DNA of 9,269 nucleotides from assembly GCA_013817465.1 (NCBI GenBank), contig JACDCP010000105.1, forward strand, positions 519 through 9,787. Reading direction: 5' to 3'. The DNA is from Gammaproteobacteria bacterium. Its GTDB lineage: Bacteria; Pseudomonadota; Gammaproteobacteria; Steroidobacterales; JACDCP01. Position numbers and translations under genes: made by a program. A model generated the notes under the pieces. It had not been told where the DNA came from. It made no database searches and worked only from the letters and a program-made list of their open reading frames with translations. Within the stretch, counting starts at the first letter, position 1; each line of letters starts with the position of its first letter. Of the stretch, positions 1-6,247 are shown piece after piece.

Positions 1-190
1 CCTTGAACGCACGGCTGCGCGGGCTGATGGTCAGCCTGGGGATGCTCAGAGCGCGGGGTGCAATTCGGCGGGACGAGGGGAAGGCTTTGCCGTTCGGACC
101 GGGGGCGTCCGCACGGACAGGATTGCGTCGTGAAGGGCTACTGGGGGGTTCTTCGTCTTCGGCGAAGACCCGCATGGTCCTGGGTTTCAT
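1..190 (-). CDS. Possible partial small protein, 5' part only, runs off the left edge
   Basis: On the minus strand an ATG at 190-188 opens a frame that stays free of stops to the window edge (63 codons). It begins MKPRTMRVFAEDEEPPSS and continues rich in Pro, Arg and Ser, with no hydrophobic segment. A plausible ribosome site (GAGGA) lies 9 bases upstream, and a near-consensus promoter lies about 100 bases upstream in the same direction. Against it, the composition is low in complexity, AGG codons occur, and I recognise no family. The opposite strand is also open from position 3 to a TAA at 267-269, so an open frame alone proves little in DNA this GC-rich. The same transcript could instead be an untranslated leader or stable RNA for something to the left. 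Confidence 0.2.
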   Translation of the reverse strand, partial: MKPRTMRVFAEDEEPPSSPSRRNPVRADAPGPNGKAFPSSRRIAPRALSIPRLTISPRSRAFK

Positions 191-286
191 CGTGCTGATT
201 CCTCGCACCCCTTTCGGGCTGATTCCACCTTTCAGATACGACCTGCGGCACCGCCTGGACGACCTGTAAGCGCAAGTGCCGCGGCG

Positions 287-314
287 AATATAGAACCCAC
301 CCGAAAAATGTCAA
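287..314 (-). promoter_or_regulatory. Strong sigma70-type promoter firing leftwards
   Basis: Read on the minus strand, a perfect -35 hexamer TTGACA (314-309) is followed by a 16-base spacer and the -10 hexamer TATATT (292-287). The next bases are a GC-rich discriminator (CGCCGCGG). The start of transcription should fall near 279-281. There a 7-bp stem begins: GCGGCAC at 282-276 pairs with GTGCCGC at 251-245 around a 24-base loop, giving the RNA a structured 5' end. A near-perfect promoter with a GC-rich discriminator is typical of stable-RNA or highly expressed genes. What it drives lies mostly outside the window. Confidence 0.55.
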
Positions 315-324
315 GGGATTATTT

Positions 325-343
325 CTCGCTGTGAGCCAGCGAG
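325..343. other. Short stem-loop just after the FG-GAP gene
   Basis: CTCGCTG (325-331) and CAGCGAG (337-343) form a perfect 7-bp stem with a 5-base loop, about 40 bases past the stop of the minus-strand FG-GAP gene. Neither strand has a run of T after the stem, so this is not a classical intrinsic terminator. It could protect the 3' end of that mRNA. Confidence 0.35.
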
Positions 344-383
344 GGAACGCCTCTGCCCGGAAGGTCGGTTACTGCTCAGCCAG

Positions 384-1976
384 TCAACGAAGGAGGAATC
401 GCTTGCGCCGCCAGTTTGGCAGCCCGAGAAACACGAGCACGGTAAGCAGCGGCAAGATGCCGAACGCACCGCCGCCGCTGCCGCCGCTGCGCGGGGCGGG
501 CGTGATGCTGACCGTGAGGCTGAAGGCGGCGCTGTTGTCTGTGCCGTCGTTGACGACGACCGGCACGAGCAGTGCGGCCGCGAATCCCGGGTCCGGCGTG
601 ATGGTGGCGCCGGACGCGGTGTAGTTCGCGCCGGGCTGCGCGGTGAGCGTGAAGTCATCAGGGAAGACGTTATCCGGATCCGTGACGGTGACGTCGGTCA
701 GCGTGATAGTGAGCGCTGCCCCTTCATTGGTCCGCAGCGCGGCTGCCTGATCGACGATGACCGGCGCCACATTCGTAAACGGATCGGCTGTGCCGTTGTT
801 CAGATAACGCCGGTCGGGCTGGTTCTCATTGCCGACGATGATGTCGAGAGCCTGGTCGCCGTTCAGGTCGGCCGCGGCGAGTGCTCGCGAATTGTGCTCG
901 TCGGCGGAGATATCGATGCCGGCGGCGAAGGTCACGGTCCCGCCCGGCTCGGTAAGCTGGTTCAGATACAGTTTGTTACGCGGCGACTGGTTCGGCATGC
1001 CAGTCGCCAGATTGGCCACCGCGAGATCGAGATCGCCGTCGCCGTCGAAGTCGGCGAGCGCGCCGCCGCTCGTGGCGTCGGTATCCGCGCTGACATCCAC
1101 AGGCTGCTCCAACCCGAACGACGTGTTCATGAAAAAGCGATTGACGCCGGAGCTTGCGGCTGAGGGCAGGTTCAGCGTCACCACATCGAGGTTGCCGTCG
1201 AGGTCGAGATCGCCGACGAGTATTTTCGAGGTCTGGTCGTCGGGATCGCCGAAGTCCGGGCCCGGAGCGAACGCTACCGTCGTGCCGATTGAAATCACGT
1301 TCAGGTGCAGCCGGTTGCCGCCCCCGGCGTTGCCGGCCAGCACGTCGAGATCGTCGTCGTCGTCGATATCGGCCAGCACGATGGAGCGCGTGACATCGGC
1401 GTCGGGCGAGATGTCGGCTCCGGTGAAGCTCAGGGTGCCGCCGCCAGTCATGCTGTTCAAATAGAAGCGATTCGGCTGCGGCGTCATGTCCGCACCGTTG
1501 CCGGTAACCACATCGAGGTCGCCGTCGAGATCCAGGTCGCCGAGCGCGACGCTCGAGGTAGAGTGCGCATCCGCAGCGATATCGACGCCGGGCGCCACCG
1601 CCAGGCTGTCGCCTAGATAATAGAGGTTCGTCAGATCGCGACGGCCCTGGACCAGATCCGGGAACGTATCGCCGTTCAGGTCGCCGGCCGCAATCTCCGA
1701 TGAGTCCCCTTCGCTGAGCAGCTCGGGTGCGGAAAACGTGCCGTCGCCATTGCCGTAATAGTAGCGGCTGCTGTCTGCAACGCCGCCGGCGTTCGAGGCG
1801 ACCGCAAGATCGACATCGCCGTCGCCGTTGATGTCGAGCGGCGTACCGTCATACGTCACGAGCACGACGTCATCGGAATGAATAGCGTCGGACGAGACGT
1901 CGATGCCGCCGGCAAACGCGGGCGCGGCGACAAGCGCGCCCAGAGCCGCCCCGAGTGCGAAGGTGTTGCCCATCAT
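384..1976 (-). CDS. Secreted FG-GAP/VCBS-repeat beta-propeller protein with GlyGly-CTERM-like sorting tail
   Basis: This 530-residue protein is probably exported and anchored at, or processed on, the cell surface. Residues 2-22 form a hydrophobic leader ending in AFA, a signal-peptidase I type site, but without the usual basic N-terminus. Seven calcium-binding FG-GAP/VCBS loops follow at about residues 48-56, 99-107, 147-155, 203-211, 256-264, 309-317 and 370-378; examples are DINGDGDVD and DFDGDGDLD. Seven such repeats match a seven-bladed beta-propeller. Residues 402-491 look like a cadherin- or Ig-like beta domain. The C-terminus has GGSGGG (498-503), a hydrophobic stretch (504-518) and basic NWRRKR (521-526). 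This is the layout of GlyGly-CTERM tails, which rhombosortase cleaves in Gammaproteobacteria. Two ATGs stand in tandem at the start. The ribosome site (GAGGGA) is 3 bases from the first and 6 from the second, so residue 2 may be the true start. A TAA codon lies in frame just upstream, so the protein cannot be longer. Ligand unknown; adhesion or glycan binding is only a guess. Confidence 0.9.
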   Translation of the reverse strand: MMGNTFALGAALGALVAAPAFAGGIDVSSDAIHSDDVVLVTYDGTPLDINGDGDVDLAVASNAGGVADSSRYYYGNGDGTFSAPELLSEGDSSEIAAGDLNGDTFPDLVQGRRDLTNLYYLGDSLAVAPGVDIAADAHSTSSVALGDLDLDGDLDVVTGNGADMTPQPNRFYLNSMTGGGTLSFTGADISPDADVTRSIVLADIDDDDDLDVLAGNAGGGNRLHLNVISIGTTVAFAPGPDFGDPDDQTSKILVGDLDLDGNLDVVTLNLPSAASSGVNRFFMNTSFGLEQPVDVSADTDATSGGALADFDGDGDLDLAVANLATGMPNQSPRNKLYLNQLTEPGGTVTFAAGIDISADEHNSRALAAADLNGDQALDIIVGNENQPDRRYLNNGTADPFTNVAPVIVDQAAALRTNEGAALTITLTDVTVTDPDNVFPDDFTLTAQPGANYTASGATITPDPGFAAALLVPVVVNDGTDNSAAFSLTVSITPAPRSGGSGGGAFGILPLLTVLVFLGLPNWRRKRFLLR

Positions 1977-2458
1977 CTGTCCCTCAGCTTATGCGGCCAC
2001 CCGCTCAGGCCTTCCGTAGTGGCTTCCATTGCATCCTGCTTCAACTGTGGCTGAAAATTATATGAATGTTAAACGATTTCGGGCGGCTATAGGCAGACAT
2101 CAGATCATGTGGGCGTCCCGGCTGTCGCAGTCGGCTGATCGTTGCCTCGCTCGGGCGTTGACGTTTCGCCGGAGGCGAGCAGCCCGGTTATTCTGTCACA
2201 CGGAGGAGGGACGTTGCGGCTTCAGCTTCCCGACGTGTGGCTTGCCTGCGCGCCCGCGGCGGCAGCGCCCTTCAGGACCGACACGATGCCGCCGTCGCTG
2301 AATGCCGTAAGGCCGCCGGCATTCTCGCTGGCCCGCAGCCCCGGTTTTTGAACGGAATCAGCCTGTGGCGTATGCGATGGCTGAAAAAGACGTAGACGGC
2401 TTTTTCCGCATCCTGTTAGAGTTCGGTGCCGTCGTCCGGACTGCCTGAGGACTCTTTG
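1977..2458. other. Divergent intergenic region between the FG-GAP gene and the permease
   Basis: I see no gene I can support in these roughly 480 bases. An AT-rich island near 2050-2085 stands out and probably carries promoter elements. A purine-rich ribosome-site-like run (GGAGGAGGG, 2202-2210) precedes a TTG at 2214 that opens 45 codons on the plus strand, but the peptide has no recognisable features. The minus strand is also open here, as the tail of a long frame that is otherwise antisense to the permease. At 2372-2411 an imperfect hairpin (ATGCG and GAAAAAG pairing with CTTTTTC and CGCAT, with a 6-base bulge) sits in the probable leader of the permease gene. Confidence 0.5.
2057..2062 (-). 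promoter_or_regulatory. Possible -10 element for the FG-GAP gene
   Basis: Read on the minus strand, the hexamer is TATAAT, inside the only AT-rich patch of the region and about 80 bases before the FG-GAP start codons. No convincing -35 hexamer lies 16-18 bases upstream, so an activator or a different arrangement would be needed. Confidence 0.28.
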
Positions 2459-3841
2459 ATGGATCTGTTTCGAACCAAGACCATCGGCGCCGACGTGCAC
2501 GGGGACACCGGCCTGCACCGCACGCTCGGGGCAGGCGATCTCATCCTGCTGGGCATCGGTGCGATTATCGGCGCCGGTGTTTTCGTGCTCACCGGCGTGG
2601 CGGCGGCAACCCAGGCCGGACCGGCGCTGGTGCTTTCGTTCGTCCTCGCGGGCCTTGCCTGCGTGTTCGCCGGTCTGTCGTACGCCGAGCTCGCCGCCGC
2701 CGTCGGTGGATGCGGCAGCGCCTACGGTTACGCCTACGCCACACTCGGCGAAATCGTTGCCTGGATCATCGGCTGGGCGCTGATGCTCGAATACGGCATG
2801 GCCGTTTCGGCAGTCGCCGTCGGCTGGTCGGGTTACTTTAATAACGCCCTGACCGCAGGCGGCATCGACCTGCCGGATGCGCTGCTCGCCGCCCCGAACG
2901 CGGGCGGCGTGGTCAACCTGCCGGCGATGGCGATCATTCTGCTGCTCGGCGCGCTGCTCGCCATCGGCGTCAAGAACAGCGCCCGCTTCAATGCGGCCAT
3001 CGTTTTCATCAAGCTGACCGCGATCACGATTTTCATAGTCATCGCCCTCGGCAACGTAGAGCCCGACAACTGGAGGCCTTTCATGCCGTTCGGCTGGCAG
3101 GGGATCGTGAACGGCGCCGCGCTCATTTTCTTCGCCTACATTGGTTTCGATGCCGTATCGACGGCTGCCGAAGAAGCGCGGCATCCACAGCGCGACATGC
3201 CGATCGGCATCATCGCCTCGCTCGCAATCTGCACGATCGTGTACATGATCGTTGCGGCCCTGTTGACCGGCATAGCGCCTTATCCGACGCTCAACACGCC
3301 TTCGCCGGTTTCCGAGGCGCTGCTCAATCTCGGCTATCAGTGGGGCGCCGCGGTCGTGGCCGCCGGCGCGATTGCGGGGCTCACGTCGGTCATGCTCGTG
3401 ATGTACTACGGGCAGACGCGCGTGCTGTTCGCCATGTCCCGCGACGGTCTGCTGCCGGAACGCTTCGCAACCGTCAATCCACGCACCCGTACGCCCACGT
3501 TTGTCATCATCCTCACGGGAATCATCACTGCGACCGTAGCCGGCTTCGCACCGATAGGCGCAATCGCCCAGCTCGTCAATATCGGCACGCTCTTCGCTTT
3601 CGTGATCGTTTGCGTCGGCGTGATCGTGCTGCGCCGCAAGCGGCCGGATCTGCACCGTCCGTTCCGTGTTCCGTTCAGCCCCGTCGTGCCGCTGCTGGGC
3701 GTCGCCTTCTGCCTGTATCTCATGATTAGCCTGCCGGCAGTGACGTGGTTCTACTTCCTTCTCTGGATGGCCTTCGGCTTGATCATTTACGGTGGCTATT
3801 CGGCGCGCAGCAGCCGTCGGGCGGGGCTCTCGGCACCGTAA
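2459..3841 (+). CDS. APC-superfamily amino acid permease (cationic amino acid transporter type)
   Basis: A 460-residue inner-membrane transporter of the APC superfamily, of the kind related to bacterial YfnA and animal CAT proteins, which move amino acids with protons. TM1 carries the family glycine motif GIGAIIGAG (32-40) that binds the substrate backbone. TM6 and the following loop carry FFAYIGFDAVSTAAEEA (224-240) then HPQRDMP, highly typical of this group. About 12 membrane segments follow the hydrophobicity pattern, and the length is usual. I chose ATG 2459 because GAGGA (2447-2451) is 7 bases upstream and MDLFRTK is the common N-terminus in this family. A GTG at 2426 would add 11 residues without a good ribosome site. 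The exact substrate cannot be read from the sequence. A palindromic element lies just downstream, then the TerC gene on the same strand 167 bases later, so cotranscription is possible but not shown. Confidence 0.93.
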   Translation: MDLFRTKTIGADVHGDTGLHRTLGAGDLILLGIGAIIGAGVFVLTGVAAATQAGPALVLSFVLAGLACVFAGLSYAELAAAVGGCGSAYGYAYATLGEIVAWIIGWALMLEYGMAVSAVAVGWSGYFNNALTAGGIDLPDALLAAPNAGGVVNLPAMAIILLLGALLAIGVKNSARFNAAIVFIKLTAITIFIVIALGNVEPDNWRPFMPFGWQGIVNGAALIFFAYIGFDAVSTAAEEARHPQRDMPIGIIASLAICTIVYMIVAALLTGIAPYPTLNTPSPVSEALLNLGYQWGAAVVAAGAIAGLTSVMLVMYYGQTRVLFAMSRDGLLPERFATVNPRTRTPTFVIILTGIITATVAGFAPIGAIAQLVNIGTLFAFVIVCVGVIVLRRKRPDLHRPFRVPFSPVVPLLGVAFCLYLMISLPAVTWFYFLLWMAFGLIIYGGYSARSSRRAGLSAP

Positions 3842-3862
3842 GGACCTTTCAACCCACCGACG

Positions 3863-3978
3863 GGAAATCGGGGGCCAGGCTGCTGTTTTGCGTCTTCAAC
3901 ACCGTGTCGTGCGATGACACAATCAAAACAGCAGTCTGACCCCGATTTTCACGAACCAGCATTCCGACCCCCGATTTC
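3863..3978. repeat. Composite REP-like palindrome (GGGGTCAGACTGCTGTTTT type) with an extra half-site
   Basis: A left arm at 3863-3890 and a right arm at 3924-3950 are imperfect reverse complements over about 26 bases (core GGGGTCAGACTGCTGTTTT). They enclose 33 bases that contain a small inner stem (GTGTC 3904-3908 with GACAC 3916-3920). A second, more diverged right arm follows at 3957-3978. Compared as reverse complements, it matches the left arm at 17 of 22 positions. The element fills most of the space between the permease stop and the TerC start. It resembles mobile REP-type intergenic palindromes; it could also influence transcript ends between the two genes. Confidence 0.8.
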
Positions 3979-4008
3979 TGATTCCGCGCCGATCAAACGA
4001 AAGGACAG

Positions 4009-4938
4009 ATGGACGATATCCCGCGCTGGGCATGGATAGGCTTCGCCGTAACGCTGTGCGTGCTGCTTGCGGTCGATCTGTTGTCTCACCGCGGTGCGCA
4101 TAACCGCTCGCGTCGTGCCGACATCATCTGGGCGACGATCTGGATTTCGACCGGGCTCGGCTTCACTTTCTTCGTCTGGGCGTTGATGGGCGGCGAGGCG
4201 GCCAAGGAGTATCTGGCCGCTTATCTGATCGAAGAAAGCCTCAGCCTCGACAACCTGTTCGTCTTCCTGCTGATCTTCCAGACGATGGGCATCCCGGTCG
4301 AGAACCAGCGCCGCGCGCTGCTGTGGGGCATTTTCGGCGCCCTGATTTTCCGCGCCATATTCATTTTTCTCGGTGTCGCGGCCATGCAGCGCTGGCAGTG
4401 GATTCAATACCTGTTCGGCGCGCTGCTCTTCTTCGCCGCCTTCCGCGCCTTGCGCGAGCCGCCGCAGGAGGCGGTCGAAAACCGTCTCGTGACCTGGCTT
4501 TCAGCGCATCTGCCGGTAAGCGGCAACACGGCCAGCGCCAGGCTTTTCGAGCGGGAGAACGGCCGGCTGCTCATGACGCCGCTGCTGGTCGCCATCATCG
4601 GGCTCGAATTCAGCGACATCCTGTTCGCCATCGATTCCGTGCCTGCCGCACTGTCGGTGACCCGCCGGGAGTTTCTGGTTTACAGCTCCAACGCGTTCGC
4701 GATACTCGGCCTGAGATCGCTCTATGTCGTGCTCGTCGCGTCGCTGGAAAAAGTGCGCTATCTGCACTACGGGCTTGCGGCTGTGCTGGCGTTCGCCGGC
4801 TTCAAGCTGGTCACCAACGACTGGTTCCACATCCCGCCGCTGCTGTCTGTCGGGATCATCATCGGCGTCCTGGGCACTACCATCGTGCTGAGCCTCAAGC
4901 TCGCTCCGCCGGCCGCTGAAACCGGGCGCACTCCGTAG
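4009..4938 (+). CDS. TerC/Alx-family integral membrane protein
   Basis: A 309-residue polytopic inner-membrane protein of the TerC family, whose members such as E. coli Alx are linked to manganese export and to tellurite or alkaline-stress resistance. The two family signatures are clear: EESLSLDNLFVF (75-86) and LEFSDILFAIDSVPA (199-213). Their acidic residues E75, E76, D81, E200, D203 and D209 lie in membrane segments and are candidate metal ligands. SNAFAILGLRSLY (227-239) and the closing YHIP-like FHIPPL are also typical of Alx-type proteins. The length agrees with the family. The ribosome site AAAGGA (4000-4005) is rather close to the ATG (3 bases). Many homologues are controlled by the manganese-sensing yybP-ykoY riboswitch, but only 30 bases lie between the palindromic element and the start, and I see no such riboswitch. 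Substrate is inferred from the family only. Confidence 0.93.
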   Translation: MDDIPRWAWIGFAVTLCVLLAVDLLSHRGAHNRSRRADIIWATIWISTGLGFTFFVWALMGGEAAKEYLAAYLIEESLSLDNLFVFLLIFQTMGIPVENQRRALLWGIFGALIFRAIFIFLGVAAMQRWQWIQYLFGALLFFAAFRALREPPQEAVENRLVTWLSAHLPVSGNTASARLFERENGRLLMTPLLVAIIGLEFSDILFAIDSVPAALSVTRREFLVYSSNAFAILGLRSLYVVLVASLEKVRYLHYGLAAVLAFAGFKLVTNDWFHIPPLLSVGIIIGVLGTTIVLSLKLAPPAAETGRTP

Positions 4939-5082
4939 GGCAACCTCTGATTGATTCATGAATTGCTGCGGCGGTGCCTGAGCAGCGGGAGCGCGGCATT
5001 GCGCAGGCCTGATCGCTGAGCGCCTGTCAGCCTGCGGCCACCCGCGGGCCGATCTCGCTCACCGTACTCGTCGCGCCGCCAC

Positions 5083-5100
5083 GGTGGCACATTAGTTGCA
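5083..5100 (+). promoter_or_regulatory. Sigma54 (-24/-12) promoter for the BON-domain gene
   Basis: The sequence GGTGGCACATTAGTTGCA contains TGGCAC (5085-5090) and TTGC (5096-5099) at the exact sigma54 spacing. The invariant GG (5086-5087) and GC (5098-5099) are separated by 10 bases. Of the consensus TGGCACG-N4-TTGC only the seventh base differs (A for G). Transcription should begin near 5111, giving a leader of about 50 bases before the ATG at 5163. A sigma54 promoter needs an enhancer-binding activator, so the gene is probably switched by a specific signal. I could not identify the activator site in 4940-5080. Confidence 0.65.
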
Positions 5101-5162
5101 AACAGCAGATGGCCAGCCCTGCAACCGCAGGCGGCATTCATCCGGGACACAGGAGGTGGCTC

Positions 5163-6128
5163 ATGGAGGACGACAACAGGCGCTATTCGCCGCGTGGCGG
5201 AAGCGATTTCCGAAACAGGCAGGCCCGCTACTACCCGGGCGGCCAGCGGCAGGACTACCAGGCCGCGGGCGACGAGTGGGACGACGAGAGCCCGTCGGCT
5301 CGGGACCGGTACGGTTCCGCCGGGGGCCGACGCGACTGGAACGCCGAAGCCCATTCGCGCGAGCCGCGCCATGCGTCACGGCAGGATCGTCCGGGACGCG
5401 ACGATAGCTGGCGCAGCGGACAGGATGCGGACCCCGATCGCAACATCATCGACCGCGTGGTGCGCGAGGTACGCTCATGGTTCAACGACGATGACCAGGA
5501 CTACGCTCGCGGGCATGAGCGCAACTATGGGCGGAGCCACGGTCGCGACCAGGGCCGGGATTACGGCCAGGAGCGGGACCCTGGAGATGACAGATACGGC
5601 GGCGGCGCGAGCAGCTATCGTGGCTCCGGCCGCGACCGGAGCCACCCCTTCGGGGAGCAGGACCGGCAAGAAGCATCGTCACGGCAAGCCGGCTACTCGC
5701 CGGGCGGTACGAGCTTCGTGTACAGCGAATTCTGGCTCGTGCCGGGACCGCACAGAGGAGTAGGACCGAAGGGATACCGGCGCTCGAAGGAACGCATCAA
5801 GGAGGAGATCTGCGAGCGTTTGCAGCAGCACGGCCGGATCGATGCGTCGGACATCGAGATCGACGTCGAGGACGAAGGCGAGGTCCGGCTGAGCGGCACG
5901 GTTGAGAGGCGCGACATCAAGCGCCTGGCTGAGGACGTGGCGGAGTCGGTATCCGGCGTGCACGACGTGCAGAACCAGATCCGGGTCCAGCGCCGTGAAG
6001 ACTCCGGCCGGGACTTCTCCGGCAGCGACCCGTCGCGGCACGATGAGGCCTCCTATCAGGAAGGTCTCACCGGCTCGACGGCGCGCACCGAACAGGCCGC
6101 GCAGAAGCAGACGAGAACCGACCACTAA
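5163..6128 (+). CDS. BON-domain protein with disordered Arg/Asp/Gly/Tyr-rich N-terminal half (SWFGD-like type)
   Basis: A 321-residue, very hydrophilic protein without a signal peptide. Residues 1-95 and 112-180 are disordered and rich in R, D, G, S, Y and Q, with short repeats such as YGRSHGRDQGRDYGQ. A short helix with VREVRSWFNDDD (100-111) matches the SWFGD motif found in a family of BON proteins, here as SWFND. The conserved lead-in GPKGYRRSKERI (201-212) runs into a single BON domain (about 208-277: ERIKEEICERL, then EVRLSGTV, then VSGVHDVQNQIRV). BON domains of the OsmY type bind lipid or partner proteins and are linked to osmotic or envelope stress. The chosen ATG has a near-perfect ribosome site AGGAGGT (5151-5157), 5 bases away. 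An ATG at 5109 would add 18 residues but lies at or before the start of transcription expected from the sigma54 promoter. It ends convergent with cysK. Biological role is not established. Confidence 0.86.
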   Translation: MEDDNRRYSPRGGSDFRNRQARYYPGGQRQDYQAAGDEWDDESPSARDRYGSAGGRRDWNAEAHSREPRHASRQDRPGRDDSWRSGQDADPDRNIIDRVVREVRSWFNDDDQDYARGHERNYGRSHGRDQGRDYGQERDPGDDRYGGGASSYRGSGRDRSHPFGEQDRQEASSRQAGYSPGGTSFVYSEFWLVPGPHRGVGPKGYRRSKERIKEEICERLQQHGRIDASDIEIDVEDEGEVRLSGTVERRDIKRLAEDVAESVSGVHDVQNQIRVQRREDSGRDFSGSDPSRHDEASYQEGLTGSTARTEQAAQKQTRTDH

Positions 6129-6152
6129 ACGGCCGCATTCGAAACGGAGGCC

Positions 6153-6209
6153 GGAAATGGGGACATTCCTGATTTTCTTTCGTAGAAAATCAGGAATGTC
6201 CCCATTTCC
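6153..6209. repeat. Perfect long palindrome (GGGGACATTCCTGATTT type) between convergent genes
   Basis: Arms 6153-6177 and 6185-6209 are exact reverse complements over 25 bases. T6178 and A6184 extend this to 26 bp, leaving the loop TTCGT. The core is GGGGACATTCCTGATTTTC. It lies 24 bases after the BON stop and 38 bases after the cysK stop, so any transcript from either side would fold it. Neither strand has a T run after the stem, so it is not a standard intrinsic terminator, although it may block or stabilise both transcripts. The same core recurs at 9221-9264. Most likely a REP-like mobile palindrome. Confidence 0.92.
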
Positions 6210-6247
6210 CGTCGGAAACGCCGCGCCTTGTCTATTGCGAGTCCGGT

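Noticed and set aside
3..269. Plus-strand open frame of 88 codons at the left edge
   Set aside because: No visible start signals and several codons rare for this genome (AGA, CTA, ACA). A strong opposite-strand promoter faces it. A gene end entering from the left cannot be fully excluded.
829..1464. Plus-strand open frame of 211 codons inside the FG-GAP gene
   Set aside because: Ser/Pro/Arg-rich shadow of Asp-rich repeats on the real coding strand.
2214..2351. Possible 45-codon gene with TTG start after a GGAGGAGGG run
   Set aside because: Only the ribosome-site-like run supports it. The peptide shows no family features and both strands are open here.
2222..3655. Minus-strand open frame of 477 codons opposite the amino acid permease
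   Set aside because: It is the antisense of a clear permease. Its product is a uniform D/R/H/E/G-rich string, as expected from the reverse frame of hydrophobic codons, with no motif or ribosome site.
3842..4008. yybP-ykoY manganese riboswitch before the TerC gene
   Set aside because: The space is taken up by the palindromic element and I see none of the conserved riboswitch motifs.
4941..4964. Possible insertion-sequence end after the TerC gene (CAACCTCTGATTGATT and an ATTCATGAAT palindrome)
   Set aside because: It slightly resembles some IS termini, but I find no matching inverted end, target duplication or transposase in the window.
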